From: an uncultured Lachnospiraceae bacterium | GTDB lineage: Bacteria > Bacillota > Clostridia > Lachnospirales > Lachnospiraceae | Length of the DNA: 64,000 nucleotides | NCBI GenBank assembly: GCA_944376125.1 | Contig: CALWBQ010000038.1 | Coordinates: 31,295-95,294 of the forward strand | Reading direction: 5' to 3' | Shown: in pieces, positions 34,401-41,874 of the stretch | Layout of the letters: the number at the start of each line of letters is the position of its first letter | Numbering within the stretch: position 1 is the first letter of the stretch | The notes under the pieces: generated by a model | What the model was told of the DNA's origin: nothing | Database searches by the model: none | Seen by the model: only the letters and a program-made list of their open reading frames with translations | Made by a program: the position numbers and the translations under genes

Positions 34401-34515
34401 CTGATTCAGCCTGGGATCCCGGCGTCTCAGGGACGCTGGCTGCACAGCCCCAGACGGAGGATACAGAGAGAGCAAGGACGAGGGCAAACAGCAAAATGTT
34501 TCGTTTCCTTTTCAT
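31435..34515 (-). CDS. M16C-family zinc metallopeptidase, secreted lipoprotein
   Basis: 1026 residues, the usual length of presequence-protease-like M16C enzymes (four ~250-residue domains). The N-terminal signal ends VWGCAAS, so it is a lipoprotein, followed by an acidic Ser/Glu/Asp linker. The inverted zinc motif HxxEH is intact as DTNHVFEHGIL (~residue 124), with FTYSTFTGYPFSSENEDQF downstream. The second half carries SKAGGNHHPMMKIEW and a further M16 repeat. Bacterial members are often cytosolic; surface anchoring suggests breakdown of outside peptides. Start ATG 34515 behind AGAAAGGAAA. Confidence 0.9.
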   Translation of the reverse strand: MKRKRNILLFALVLALSVSSVWGCAASVPETPGSQAESESPSAGQDNDAGTSVQSDPLAPGSTIAGFTVESAEENDFLKADLITFTHEKSGARLAYIRNSDPELAFGIFYNTPTVDETDTNHVFEHGILISSEKYPSSNLFFDLANKSYNSFINAFTYSTFTGYPFSSENEDQFLNMIDVYLSCMAAPDILNNENIFKREALRYELYNPEDPISMTGTVLSEDFGYLTDTASEAANNVVDALYPGETAANSIGRAHLNYQGLTYEHAIETYERCYHFDNSLILLYGDMDYERVLSFLDQEYLSKAEPFGTDLSSYKEQQTEDGHVEAVVPSPAFQGDASENVSQIDYAVSLSSESWEDLLAWSILAQVLNQENGDFMQLLRERGIQNQCSIGVNIYCAKPYLSFTLYQAEEEQSQTFRQAVLDGLRETASGGVPEDSLRSVLKQAKTSAYLMRNTANVGVSLFPDIANYWTHTGEMDFYGLYETVLGNLEKDSEQQTVRTLASNALSAGRTALVTTVPTPGLAEEILAERDEYLAQMKADMSEEEIEALIQETEDFNTWNQQENPNSDFLIDPSQISDTEVFDDYTKTEESGITFYEIPADIEMAGQYALYFDTSGFSNEDMYYVELLKLLLGQLDTARYSAGEVQSMVAEYIYSCTFENLYPGSKAGGNHHPMMKIEWSGLTEDFQTSLELLLELIGSADFSDSGTILELVARYKDSYDLSRPEDPLTLAFNLAESYSSDSMAYSMASQGQGFYYFLGEIQDRLSSDEGYGEQLAQRLAGISERLLTKTRLIAVLAASESDLPGIHQAAAEILSQLPAPEAQDSAFLLPERVQKLGAVIESSDQNTALFGFPYDQEDFCGRYVPFITALSDRYLTPLLRFQNGAYSATAAFAAYSGSMYFYSYSDPNAGETTEIMERAGDYLAEMTLTEDDLKGYILNSLASLTFSRGILTQPMEIIESEICGNSLERAAQTINDIKNASLDDQEAAADCIRRIIAAAGIATVGTEAVLQEDASYYDHVISYRSK

Positions 34516-34664
34516 AGACGGTTTCCTTTCTGAGTGTTAATAATAGCCGATCGGCCCACATAAAACGATTATAAAAGAAGGCTGTTCTAAATTCAAGGAG
34601 GATTTGTCCGGCTGTCCCTGATTCCGGCAGGAAAAAGGTTCTTTTTTTCATCCCTGTCATATGA

Positions 34665-34670
34665 TATACT
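34665..34670 (+). promoter_or_regulatory. Extended -10 promoter candidate for cysE
   Basis: TGA TATACT (34662-34670) is an extended -10 element about 62 bases before the cysE ATG. There is only a T-run at the -35 position. I found no T-box or SAM leader in the 34516-34731 gap. Confidence 0.4.
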
Positions 34671-34731
34671 AGCCGAAAGGACCCTACGGTATTGACACGA
34701 CAATGGAATGGAGAGAAAGGCAGGTTCAGAA

Positions 34732-35436
34732 ATGATTTTAAAGGATATATGGCTGGATGTGAAGGCAGTCCAGGAGCGAGATCCGGCGGCCAGGAGTGCC
34801 CTGGAGGTTCTGATTCTTTATCAGGGGGTTCATGCCCTGATCTGGCACCGTTTTGCTCATTGGTTCTATAAACATCACATGTTTTTCATTGCAAGGCTGA
34901 TTTCCCAGTTCGCCCGTTTTTTTACTTTGATCGAGATCCATCCAGGGGCGGAGCTGGGCCGCGGAATCCTCATCGACCACGGAGCAGGCGTGGTGATTGG
35001 AGAGACGGCGGTAGTTGGGGACAACTGCACAATCTACCAGGGCGTTACCTTAGGCGGTGTTGGCCTCAATAAAGGAAAGCGCCACCCTACTCTTGGGAAT
35101 AATGTGACGGTAGGAGCCGGGGCAAAGATTCTGGGGGCCTTCGAGGTGGGAGACAACTGCAATATCGCAGCCAATGCGGTACTGCTCAAGCCCCTGGAGA
35201 GCAATGTCACAGCGGTAGGGGTTCCTGCAAAGCCGGTGAAAAAAGACGGTGTCCGTCTGCCCAAACCCCAGAAATATGCGTCTGTCGAGATGCTGGGGGA
35301 CACTACCGAGAAGATTGCAGAGTTGGAAGAGAAGGTGGCAAGGCTGGAAGCGCTGGTGACAAAACTGTCCGAAAACAGCAGCGCACCTTCGGGAAGGGAG
35401 AGCCAGCCAGAGGGGAAAACCGATGAAAAAGGATGA
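34732..35436 (+). CDS. cysE: Serine O-acetyltransferase
   Basis: 234 residues from ATG 34732; the in-frame ATG at 34708 has a poorer site. The short EpsC-type serine acetyltransferase has an N-terminal helical part (VKAVQERDPAARSALEVL), then left-handed beta-helix hexapeptide repeats: EIHPGAELGRGILIDHGAGV, VIGETAVVGDNCTIYQGVTL and NVTVGAGAKILGAFEVGDNC. His in IDHG and HPGA are catalytic in relatives. The C-terminal ~60 residues form a charged helix likely to be a coiled coil. It makes O-acetylserine for cysteine synthesis. Confidence 0.93.
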   Translation: MILKDIWLDVKAVQERDPAARSALEVLILYQGVHALIWHRFAHWFYKHHMFFIARLISQFARFFTLIEIHPGAELGRGILIDHGAGVVIGETAVVGDNCTIYQGVTLGGVGLNKGKRHPTLGNNVTVGAGAKILGAFEVGDNCNIAANAVLLKPLESNVTAVGVPAKPVKKDGVRLPKPQKYASVEMLGDTTEKIAELEEKVARLEALVTKLSENSSAPSGRESQPEGKTDEKG

Positions 35437-35442
35437 ACATCT

Positions 35443-36291
35443 ATGGAAGAATACCGTGTAATTGAGCAGAGTATCATAAAACAATTCCGCAAGTCGATTT
35501 GGAGACCCTTCACCCGGGCGCTCAATGATTATGAGCTGATCCGGGAGGGAGATCGGATAGCGGTCTGCATCTCAGGGGGCAAGGATTCTATGCTTTTGGC
35601 TAAATGTATGCAGGAAATCAAGCGCCATGGGAAGATGAATTTTGAACTGGAATTTTTGGTGATGGATCCGGGGTACCACCCGGAAAACCGAAAGCTGATT
35701 GAAGAGAACGCTGAGAGGATGAACATCCCTATCCGTATTTTTGATTCTGATATTTTTAATATTGTTGTGGATGTGGAGCAGTCTCCCTGCTATCTCTGTG
35801 CCAGGATGAGGAGGGGATATCTGTATTCCCATGCTAAGGAGCTGGGCTGCAATAAGATCGCTCTGGGCCATCACTTTGACGATGCTATTGAAACCATCTT
35901 GATGAGCGTCCTCTATGGAGGCCAGTTCAACACTATGATGCCCAAGCTGTGGAGTACGAATTTTCCAGGGATGGAGCTGATCCGTCCTTTATATCTGGTA
36001 AAGGAAGAGGCAATCCTAGCCTGGAAAGATTTTAATAAACTGAAATTTCTCCAGTGTGCCTGCCGTTTTACCGAACAGATTGCCAGAGAGAAGAATGAGG
36101 AGGAGGGAGTACATTCCTCCAAACGTCAGGAGGTAAAAGAGCTGATCCGGGAATTGAAAAAGATAAATCCCTATGTGGACACCAATATTTTTCGGAGTGC
36201 TGAAAATGTCAATTTAGATGCCTGTATTGGCTACGTGCAGAAGGGAAAGCGCAGGAGATTTACGGATGAGTATGATTCCCGCCGTGCATAA
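35443..36291 (+). CDS. TtcA-like tRNA 2-thiolation protein (PP-loop ATPase)
   Basis: 282 residues. PP-loop motif CISGGKDSMLLA (residues ~44-55), then a CxxC in QSPCYLCARMRRG and a further cysteine pair in FLQCACRFTE. LGHHFDDAIETILMS is typical of the TtcA/TtuA group. TtcA adds sulphur to C32 of tRNAs with an FeS cluster held by these cysteines. Some clostridial members may serve other thiolations. It follows cysE by six bases, which fits a sulphur theme. Confidence 0.85.
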   Translation: MEEYRVIEQSIIKQFRKSIWRPFTRALNDYELIREGDRIAVCISGGKDSMLLAKCMQEIKRHGKMNFELEFLVMDPGYHPENRKLIEENAERMNIPIRIFDSDIFNIVVDVEQSPCYLCARMRRGYLYSHAKELGCNKIALGHHFDDAIETILMSVLYGGQFNTMMPKLWSTNFPGMELIRPLYLVKEEAILAWKDFNKLKFLQCACRFTEQIAREKNEEEGVHSSKRQEVKELIRELKKINPYVDTNIFRSAENVNLDACIGYVQKGKRRRFTDEYDSRRA

Positions 36292-36344
36292 TTGATTTTT
36301 TGCCTGCATACACTTTTCTAAGGAAAGGAAAGGCGGGCAGGCAT

Positions 36345-37922
36345 ATGGAATTAGTGAAAAAACAGATACATATGAACCGGTGGAAGGGCAATGTGACAAC
36401 ACAGGTGACGCTGGATGATGATTTTATCGTGCCGGACACGATGGACGATATGGCCCAGGTCCTTTTGGACAGCGGGGAGGTTCAGATAGAGTCGGTAAAA
36501 AATCAGGGGGAGCGGGTCTTGGTAAAAGGAAAATTGGAATTTTCCGTCCTTTATCGGAGAGCAGAAGGGGGCCTGCAGACCCTGGGAGGTGCAATCCCTT
36601 TTGAGGAAGCGATTAACGTGCCTGGCCTGGAAGAGCACGATGATGTAAGCCTGAGCACCGATCTGGAAGACTTGAGCACCGGAATGGTCAATTCGCGAAA
36701 GCTGGGGGTGAAGGCCATTGTGACTCTGGAAATCCGGGTGGAGAGTCTCTGCGAAGCAGATGCGGCGGCGGCCATAGCTGAGGATGGCCCTCAGGCAGAC
36801 GAAAGCTCCGGTATCTTTCAGCAGAGGCAGATCATCACACTGGCGGATATTGCAGCCCGGCGCAAGGATACATATCGGATCAAAGAGCAGATGTCTCTGC
36901 CTGGAAACAAGCTGAATATCGGACAGATGCTGTGGAAGGAGATGCGCCTGGGCAGCGCTTCTGTCCGTCCGGGGGACGGGCGGATGAAGCTGGAGGGGAC
37001 TCTTGAAGTCTTTGTCATCTATTCCGGGGAGGGCGATGAGGCACCAGTTCAGTGGTGGGAAGAAACGATCCCATTTGCTGGCGAAGTTGAGCTGGCTCAG
37101 GCAGAGGAAGAGATGATTCCTATGGTGAAGATCCGGCTGGCCCATAAGGATGTGGAAGCAAGGCCGGACTACGATGGGGAGATGAGAGATCTGGATGTAG
37201 ATGCGGTGCTGGATCTGGATATGAAGCTGTATGAAGAGCAGCAGGTTGAGCTGCTGAGCGATGTCTACTCAATGGACCAGGAGCTGATCCCAATTACGAA
37301 AGAGGCATGCTTTGAGCAGATTCTGATGAAAAACAGCTGCAAATGCCGGGCAGGGGAAAAGTTTTCGCTGGAACAGGCAGAGCGGATCCTTCAGATCTGC
37401 CACAGCGATGGAATTGTAAAAATAGATGAGATTGCGGCAGGGGATAACCAGCTGATTGTAGACGGAGCTGTAGAGGTCACTCTCCTGTATCTCACCAGCG
37501 ATGACAGTGCCCCTATCCAGTCAGCAGTCCGTGCGGTTCCGTTTCACTGCACTGCTGAAGTTCCTGGCATTCAAAAAGACAGTGTATACCAGGTAATCCC
37601 GTCTCTGGAACAGCTTACAGCTGCTATGATGGGCGGAGATTCTGTGGAGATTAGGGCTTCAGTGGCTCTTGATATTTTGGTAATGCAGCCTGTCTGCGAG
37701 ACTGTGATTACAGAGGTGGAAGAGCAGCCTCTGGATTTAAAGAAACTGCAGGAAATGCCGGGAATTGTAGGATATATCGTTCAGCCTGGAGACAGTTTGT
37801 GGAAAATTGCAAAAAAATTCCACACTACGGTGGAAAGCATCATGGCAATGAATGATTTGGCAGACGACCTGATTCATCCCGGTACCAGACTGATTCTGGT
37901 AAAAGAAGTGGCGCAGGGATAA
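36345..37922 (+). CDS. sipL: SipL-like spore coat morphogenetic protein (SPOCS repeats + LysM)
   Basis: 525 residues from ATG 36345, behind AAGGAAAGGAAAGG. Three DUF3794/SPOCS domains (N-terminal MELVKKQIHMNRWKGNVTTQ; middle around GNKLNIGQMLWKEMRLGS; third around QILMKNSCKCRAGEKFSLEQ) and a C-terminal LysM (GYIVQPGDSLWKIAKKFHTT). This architecture matches Clostridioides SipL, which binds SpoIVA through its LysM and localises the coat to the forespore. It is expected to be sigma-E-dependent, but I could not identify such a promoter. Confidence 0.9.
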   Translation: MELVKKQIHMNRWKGNVTTQVTLDDDFIVPDTMDDMAQVLLDSGEVQIESVKNQGERVLVKGKLEFSVLYRRAEGGLQTLGGAIPFEEAINVPGLEEHDDVSLSTDLEDLSTGMVNSRKLGVKAIVTLEIRVESLCEADAAAAIAEDGPQADESSGIFQQRQIITLADIAARRKDTYRIKEQMSLPGNKLNIGQMLWKEMRLGSASVRPGDGRMKLEGTLEVFVIYSGEGDEAPVQWWEETIPFAGEVELAQAEEEMIPMVKIRLAHKDVEARPDYDGEMRDLDVDAVLDLDMKLYEEQQVELLSDVYSMDQELIPITKEACFEQILMKNSCKCRAGEKFSLEQAERILQICHSDGIVKIDEIAAGDNQLIVDGAVEVTLLYLTSDDSAPIQSAVRAVPFHCTAEVPGIQKDSVYQVIPSLEQLTAAMMGGDSVEIRASVALDILVMQPVCETVITEVEEQPLDLKKLQEMPGIVGYIVQPGDSLWKIAKKFHTTVESIMAMNDLADDLIHPGTRLILVKEVAQG

Positions 37923-37943
37923 ATTCGCGATTTTTGGAGATAA

Positions 37944-37990
37944 CCCATACTGTACTCAAAATTTTTGGGCGCAGTATGGGATTTTTTATT
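37944..37990 (+). terminator. Terminator after sipL
   Basis: CCCATACTG (37944-37952) pairs with CAGTATGGG (37972-37980) and is followed by ATTTTTTATT. Confidence 0.85.
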
Positions 37991-38007
37991 CTAGGAGGGA
38001 TTGAAAC

Positions 38008-38403
38008 ATGAATCGCGGTACAGAGCCAGTATTTTTGATGGGAGATCATGGACAGGCGGTCATCGAGGTGATCGGAGGCGTCCACCAGGAGAACTTTCAG
38101 TGCTGCCAGAAGCCCATGGGCCTGCTGGAGGCAACTATGACGGAGGGAGCCAGCGAAAAGCATCTTCCTCAGGTAAGTGTTCGGGGAAATGAAGTACGGG
38201 TCTGTGTGGGGAGCGCACCCCACCCGATGACGAAGGAACACAGCATCCAATGGATTTACCTTCAGACAGAGAAAGGCTGTCAGAGGCGGAATCTGCAGCC
38301 GGATGAGGCGGCGGAGGTCACGTTCCTTGTAGCCGGAGACGACAGGCCGGTGGCTGTCTACGCTTACTGCAATCTCCATGGCTTTTGGAAGACAAAACTG
38401 TAG
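38008..38403 (+). CDS. Desulfoferrodoxin-family (superoxide reductase) protein
   Basis: 131 residues. The C-terminal iron site is present: EKHLPQV, APHPMTKEHSIQWIYL and the closing AYCNLHGFWK (Cys and His ligands). The N-terminal desulforedoxin domain is degenerate: only CCQKPM remains of the usual four cysteines, so the second FeCys4 centre of classical desulfoferrodoxin is probably absent. It would reduce superoxide in this anaerobe. It forms its own unit between a terminator and a repeat-containing gap. Start ATG 38008 behind AGGAGG. Confidence 0.9.
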   Translation: MNRGTEPVFLMGDHGQAVIEVIGGVHQENFQCCQKPMGLLEATMTEGASEKHLPQVSVRGNEVRVCVGSAPHPMTKEHSIQWIYLQTEKGCQRRNLQPDEAAEVTFLVAGDDRPVAVYAYCNLHGFWKTKL

Positions 38404-38553
38404 TTGGGATAAAACGTTAGAAGGCACAAGAACTGGGACATACACCTTTTGGAAAAGGCGTGATATAATATGGTATAATGAGCCTTGCAGAGTCCCGTGC
38501 TTGCACAGGGGGCTCTATAAGGCGAATGCCTGCATCGAGCCGGCAGGCGAGAT

Positions 38554-38670
38554 GGTATAATAACCACAAAGTGGTTATTATACCTGCGCATGTCGGCTTC
38601 TGCGTTCACCGCAGAAGACCGGGCGCTGAATTCCGCCGGAGGCAGCCATGTCCCGGAGGGCATAGCTCAC
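38554..38670 (+). repeat. Dispersed palindromic repeat, copy 1
   Basis: It begins with a perfect 14-bp inverted repeat GGTATAATAACCAC (38554-38567) around AAA, pairing with 38571-38584. A second hairpin TTCTGCG-TTCAC-CGCAGAA follows, then a GC-rich tail (CCGCCGGAGGCAGCCATG). The same ~110-base unit occurs twice in the reverse orientation at 43745-43959. The 381-base gap 38404-38784 holds nothing else I can support. Open frames through the repeat are artefacts. Confidence 0.8.
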
Positions 38671-38784
38671 CATCTTGTGCATCAAGCTGATGCTTTATCA
38701 TAGATTACAGGGAAAGCCTGGGCGGTAGTGGCGCTTAAGAAGCGTTATTACCGTTTACATAGCTGGAGAGAGGCAGAACATGAA

Positions 38785-39126
38785 ATGAATTATACTTATA
38801 TTTTAAAATGTGCCGACGGAACCTTCTACTGTGGCTGGACGAACTGCCTGGAAAAACGGGTAAAGGCCCACAACGCCGGGACAGGAGCAAAGTATACTAA
38901 ACCGAGAAGACCGGTGACGCTGGTTTATTACGAAGAATTTGAGACGAAGAAAGAGGCGATGAGCCGGGAGGCGGCGGTCAAGCGGATGACCCGGAGCCAG
39001 AAAGAAAAGCTCATCGCCCGGGGATCGGATGAGGGGACAGGCTCTCAAGAACAGAAAAAAGCGGTTCCTTTTCCAGAAGAAAAGGAACCGCCTGAATGTT
39101 TTATGCTACGAAGGCGTACATCATAA
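38785..39126 (+). CDS. GIY-YIG nuclease-family protein (UPF0213/YhbQ type)
   Basis: 113 residues from ATG 38785; the longer frame runs into the repeat-bearing gap. The GIY-YIG domain fills the first ~80 residues: YTYILKCADGTFYCGWTN (Y-x-Y core), KRVKAHNAGTGAKYT and EAMSREAAVKRM (catalytic-type Arg/Glu). UPF0213 members are single-domain, and some act on single-stranded DNA. The extra C-terminal tail past ~85 is encoded by a terminator hairpin (39061-39091) used by the convergent gene. Confidence 0.85.
   Translation: MNYTYILKCADGTFYCGWTNCLEKRVKAHNAGTGAKYTKPRRPVTLVYYEEFETKKEAMSREAAVKRMTRSQKEKLIARGSDEGTGSQEQKKAVPFPEEKEPPECFMLRRRTS
39055..39091 (-). terminator. Terminator of the hemolysin III-like gene, lying inside the GIY-YIG coding end
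   Basis: GCGGTTCCTTTTC (39061-39073) pairs with GAAAAGGAACCGC (39079-39091), a 13-bp perfect stem. On the minus strand six T follow (39055-39060). It begins 10 bases past the minus-strand gene's stop. Confidence 0.85.
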
Positions 39127-39760
39127 TATAGTGGCAGAGGCTGCCGCCCATGACGAACAAATGAAAGATCTCATGGGAACCGAAATATTTATGGCGGGCG
39201 TTAAAGATTGGCAATTTTAATGCATAGATGATCCCGCCTGCCGTGTAGATCAAGCCGCCTGCAAGGAGCCATCCGAAAGCGGCCGCCGGGAGCGCCTGGA
39301 CGATCCGGGTGATTGCCAGGATGCAGACCCACCCCATGGAGATGTACAGAACCGAAGAAAACCATTTGGGGCAGGTGATCCACACTGCTTTGATAAGGAT
39401 TCCTGCGATGGCGATGGCCCAAACCAGAGCCAGCAGGAGCCATCCAGTTCGATCCCCCAGGACGATCATACACACAGGGGTGTAGGTTCCGGCGATCAGG
39501 ATGAAGATCATCATGTGGTCAATTTTTCTCAAAATCTTGTTAATCTTTGGTGAAATATCCAGCGTATGGTAGGTGGTGCTGGCGGCATACAGAAGGATCA
39601 TGCTTACGATAAAGATTGCCAAGGCAATCAGATGAATATGGTCGGGCTCCCGAGCGGCCTTTACCAACAGAGGAACTGCAGCGATGATAGCCAGTGCCAT
39701 AGCGATAAAATGAGTGATGGCGCTCCCTGGGTCTTTGATTTTAGAGAGTTTGGATGACAT
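39101..39760 (-). CDS. Hemolysin III / PAQR-family membrane protein (TrhA/YqfA type)
   Basis: 219 residues, seven membrane helices. Family residues: the start GSAITHFIAMALAI, SMILLYAASTTYHTL, KIDHMMIFILIAGTYTPVCM and the C-terminal HEIFHLFVMGGSLCHY, whose His residues bind zinc in PAQR relatives. Bacterial members affect membrane lipid homeostasis; a haemolytic role is not implied. Start ATG 39760 behind AAAAGGAGG. It converges with and overlaps the GIY-YIG gene by 26 bases. Confidence 0.92.
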   Translation of the reverse strand: MSSKLSKIKDPGSAITHFIAMALAIIAAVPLLVKAAREPDHIHLIALAIFIVSMILLYAASTTYHTLDISPKINKILRKIDHMMIFILIAGTYTPVCMIVLGDRTGWLLLALVWAIAIAGILIKAVWITCPKWFSSVLYISMGWVCILAITRIVQALPAAAFGWLLAGGLIYTAGGIIYALKLPIFNARHKYFGSHEIFHLFVMGGSLCHYIMMYAFVA

Positions 39761-39929
39761 AAGAGTACCTCCTTTTCTGCCTCGCTGACAGGCGGGGCGG
39801 CTAATATGGAAAACAAAAACTTTAACACGTAGTAATTAAAACTACATAGAACTATATTTAATACTATACACTTTTTTCGAAAAGATGCAAGGGTTTTAAT
39901 AGAAATTTTACATTCAAGGAGAAGGATAT

Positions 39930-40619
39930 ATGATCGAGATACTGTATGAGGATCAGGATGTGATTGTGACGGTAAAGCCGCCTGGGATCGATTCTCAGGC
40001 GAGGCACAGTTTTGAGCCGGATATGGTCAGCGAGATTCGGAAACACCTGTCCAAGTTATCCACAGAGGCGTCCACATCTGGAAAAATGCCTTACGTAGGA
40101 GTTGTCCACAGATTGGATAAGCCGGTAGGCGGAGTGATGGTTTATGCTAAAACTCAGAAGGCCGCTGCCGAGTTGTCTAAGCAGATAGCAGAGGGGAGAC
40201 TGAAAAAGACGTATCTTGCAGCGGTCTGTGGAAAACTTGTGGATAAAGAGGGGAACTATGTGGATTATTTGAGGAAAGATGAGAGACAAAACTTTTCACA
40301 AATTGTGGATAAGTCTGTGGATGGATGCAGGCGTGCCTCTCTTTTTTATCGTTTGCTGGGCAGCCGTACTGTGGAAAACCAGATAGTTTCCCTGGTAGAG
40401 ATCCATCTCGAGACTGGACGCCACCACCAGATACGGGTTCAGTTTGCCGGACATGGAACACCGCTGTGGGGAGATGGAAAATATGGAGAAAAAATTCCGG
40501 GCCGCCAAATAGCGCTTTGGTCATGGAAACTGTCTTTCCGACACCCAGTCAGCAAAAAGACAATGGAATTTGCAGCGGAACCCAGATCCGGAATTTTGAG
40601 GCAATTTTTGGAGAGCTGA
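39930..40619 (+). CDS. RluA-family rRNA pseudouridine synthase
   Basis: 229 residues. Catalytic motif HRLDKPVGGVMVYAKT with the conserved Asp (~residue 60), then LKKTYLAAVCGKL, EIHLETGRHHQIRVQFAGHG and ALWSWKLSFRHP. There is no S4 domain, as in short RluA/YlyB-like members, so target specificity is uncertain. Start ATG 39930 behind AAGGAGAAGG. It is followed by an AI-2E-type exporter gene. Confidence 0.92.
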   Translation: MIEILYEDQDVIVTVKPPGIDSQARHSFEPDMVSEIRKHLSKLSTEASTSGKMPYVGVVHRLDKPVGGVMVYAKTQKAAAELSKQIAEGRLKKTYLAAVCGKLVDKEGNYVDYLRKDERQNFSQIVDKSVDGCRRASLFYRLLGSRTVENQIVSLVEIHLETGRHHQIRVQFAGHGTPLWGDGKYGEKIPGRQIALWSWKLSFRHPVSKKTMEFAAEPRSGILRQFLES

Positions 40620-40688
40620 ATATTCGGGAGGCTTTTGCTCATACTATACGTTGTACAAAGGAAGTACGAATCAGAAATAGGTGAGTCC

Positions 40689-41759
40689 ATGGAAAAGCCG
40701 AAGGAGAAACTGAAGAAGATTCTTATTATACTGGGAATTACGGGAGCGGTGTACGCAGGATGCAAGTACCTGCTGCCCCTCGTAATTCCTTTTTTTGCCG
40801 CCTATGGAATGGCTCTTTTGCTGGAGCCATCCTCCAGGTGGCTGAGCAGGAAGCTGTCTTTTCGCTGGAAAGGCAAGAGCGTCAGGGTTCCTATTGAACT
40901 GATTGGCGGTACAGAGCTGCTGCTGCTTCTGACCGCTCTGTCTGCAGGAATATATTGGGGAGGACAGCGCCTGCTGGAGCAGGCAAAGCTGCTGATGGAT
41001 TCTCTGCCGGAGATGACCCGGCAGTTTGACCGGTGGCTGACAGGCGGCTGCCGTCAGGTAGAGACGGCGCTTCACCTGAGAAAAGGGTATGTAGTGCTGC
41101 TGGTGCAGGACATGCTGAGGGAACTGGGAGAGAAGGTGAAAACAGCGGCCATGCCTTACCTGATGGTCAGCTCTGTCACCATTTTCCAGTGGACTGTCAG
41201 CGCTGCAGTGATCCTGCTGGTGGTCTTTCTGGCCACAGTTTTGACCTTGGGGAAACTAGAGGCCATCAGAGACTATCAGAAGCAGTCCCTGTTCCGGGAG
41301 GAATTTGAGCTGCTCCATCAAAAGTTTGCGGTCTTCGGAAAAGCATTTCTGAGGGTCCAGGGCGTGATCCTTCTGCTGACCTGCGGGGTTTGTACAGCAG
41401 GACTGTGGCTCATGGGAAACCCTTACTATGTTCTTCTGGGAATTGGAATCGGGCTTCTGGATGCCCTTCCGCTGCTTGGAACTGGAACCGTGCTGCTTCC
41501 GTGGGCGGCAGCGGAGCTATTTGGGGGATATGGGGGAAGGGCTGTGATGCTTGTGGGAATTTATGTTGCCTGTTATCTGATCCGGCAGATTTTGGAGACA
41601 AAAATGATGGCGAAAGGGATCGGGCTGTCAGCGCTGGAAACCTTAGCATCTCTCTATGTGGGGCTCCAGTTGTTTGGGGCCTTGGGGGTTGTATTGGGGC
41701 CTCTGGCACTTATGCTCCTCAGAACTTTTTGGCAAATTTTGGAAAAAGAATGGGGCTGA
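40689..41759 (+). CDS. AI-2E/YtvI-family membrane transporter
   Basis: 356 residues from ATG 40689, AGGTGAG upstream. About eight membrane helices with the family's large central soluble loop and the signatures VIPFFAAYGMALLLEPSSRW, YVLLGIGIGLLDALPLLGTG and ETKMMAKGIGLSALETLASL. YtvI-like members are found in sporulating Firmicutes. The transported substrate is unknown; the AI-2 name is historical. No partner genes. Confidence 0.85.
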   Translation: MEKPKEKLKKILIILGITGAVYAGCKYLLPLVIPFFAAYGMALLLEPSSRWLSRKLSFRWKGKSVRVPIELIGGTELLLLLTALSAGIYWGGQRLLEQAKLLMDSLPEMTRQFDRWLTGGCRQVETALHLRKGYVVLLVQDMLRELGEKVKTAAMPYLMVSSVTIFQWTVSAAVILLVVFLATVLTLGKLEAIRDYQKQSLFREEFELLHQKFAVFGKAFLRVQGVILLLTCGVCTAGLWLMGNPYYVLLGIGIGLLDALPLLGTGTVLLPWAAAELFGGYGGRAVMLVGIYVACYLIRQILETKMMAKGIGLSALETLASLYVGLQLFGALGVVLGPLALMLLRTFWQILEKEWG

Positions 41760-41805
41760 GGATGGCCTGGAGCCGGGAAAATCAAAGGAATATTACAAAT
41801 TTTTC

Positions 41806-41834
41806 TTGCAGAAATATTCATATAGTGGTAGCAT
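41806..41834 (+). promoter_or_regulatory. Promoter candidate for asnA
   Basis: TTGCAG (41806-41811), then 17 bases, then TAGCAT (41829-41834), about 40 bases before the asnA ATG. The ribosome binding site AAGGAGGAAGAG follows. Confidence 0.4.
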
Positions 41835-41874
41835 TAGCAAATATATGTGAGACTAGCGCAAGGAGGAAGAGACA

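Noticed and set aside
34516..34731. T-box or SAM leader before cysE
   Set aside because: No T-box AGGGUGG-type motif or S-box core could be found in this gap.
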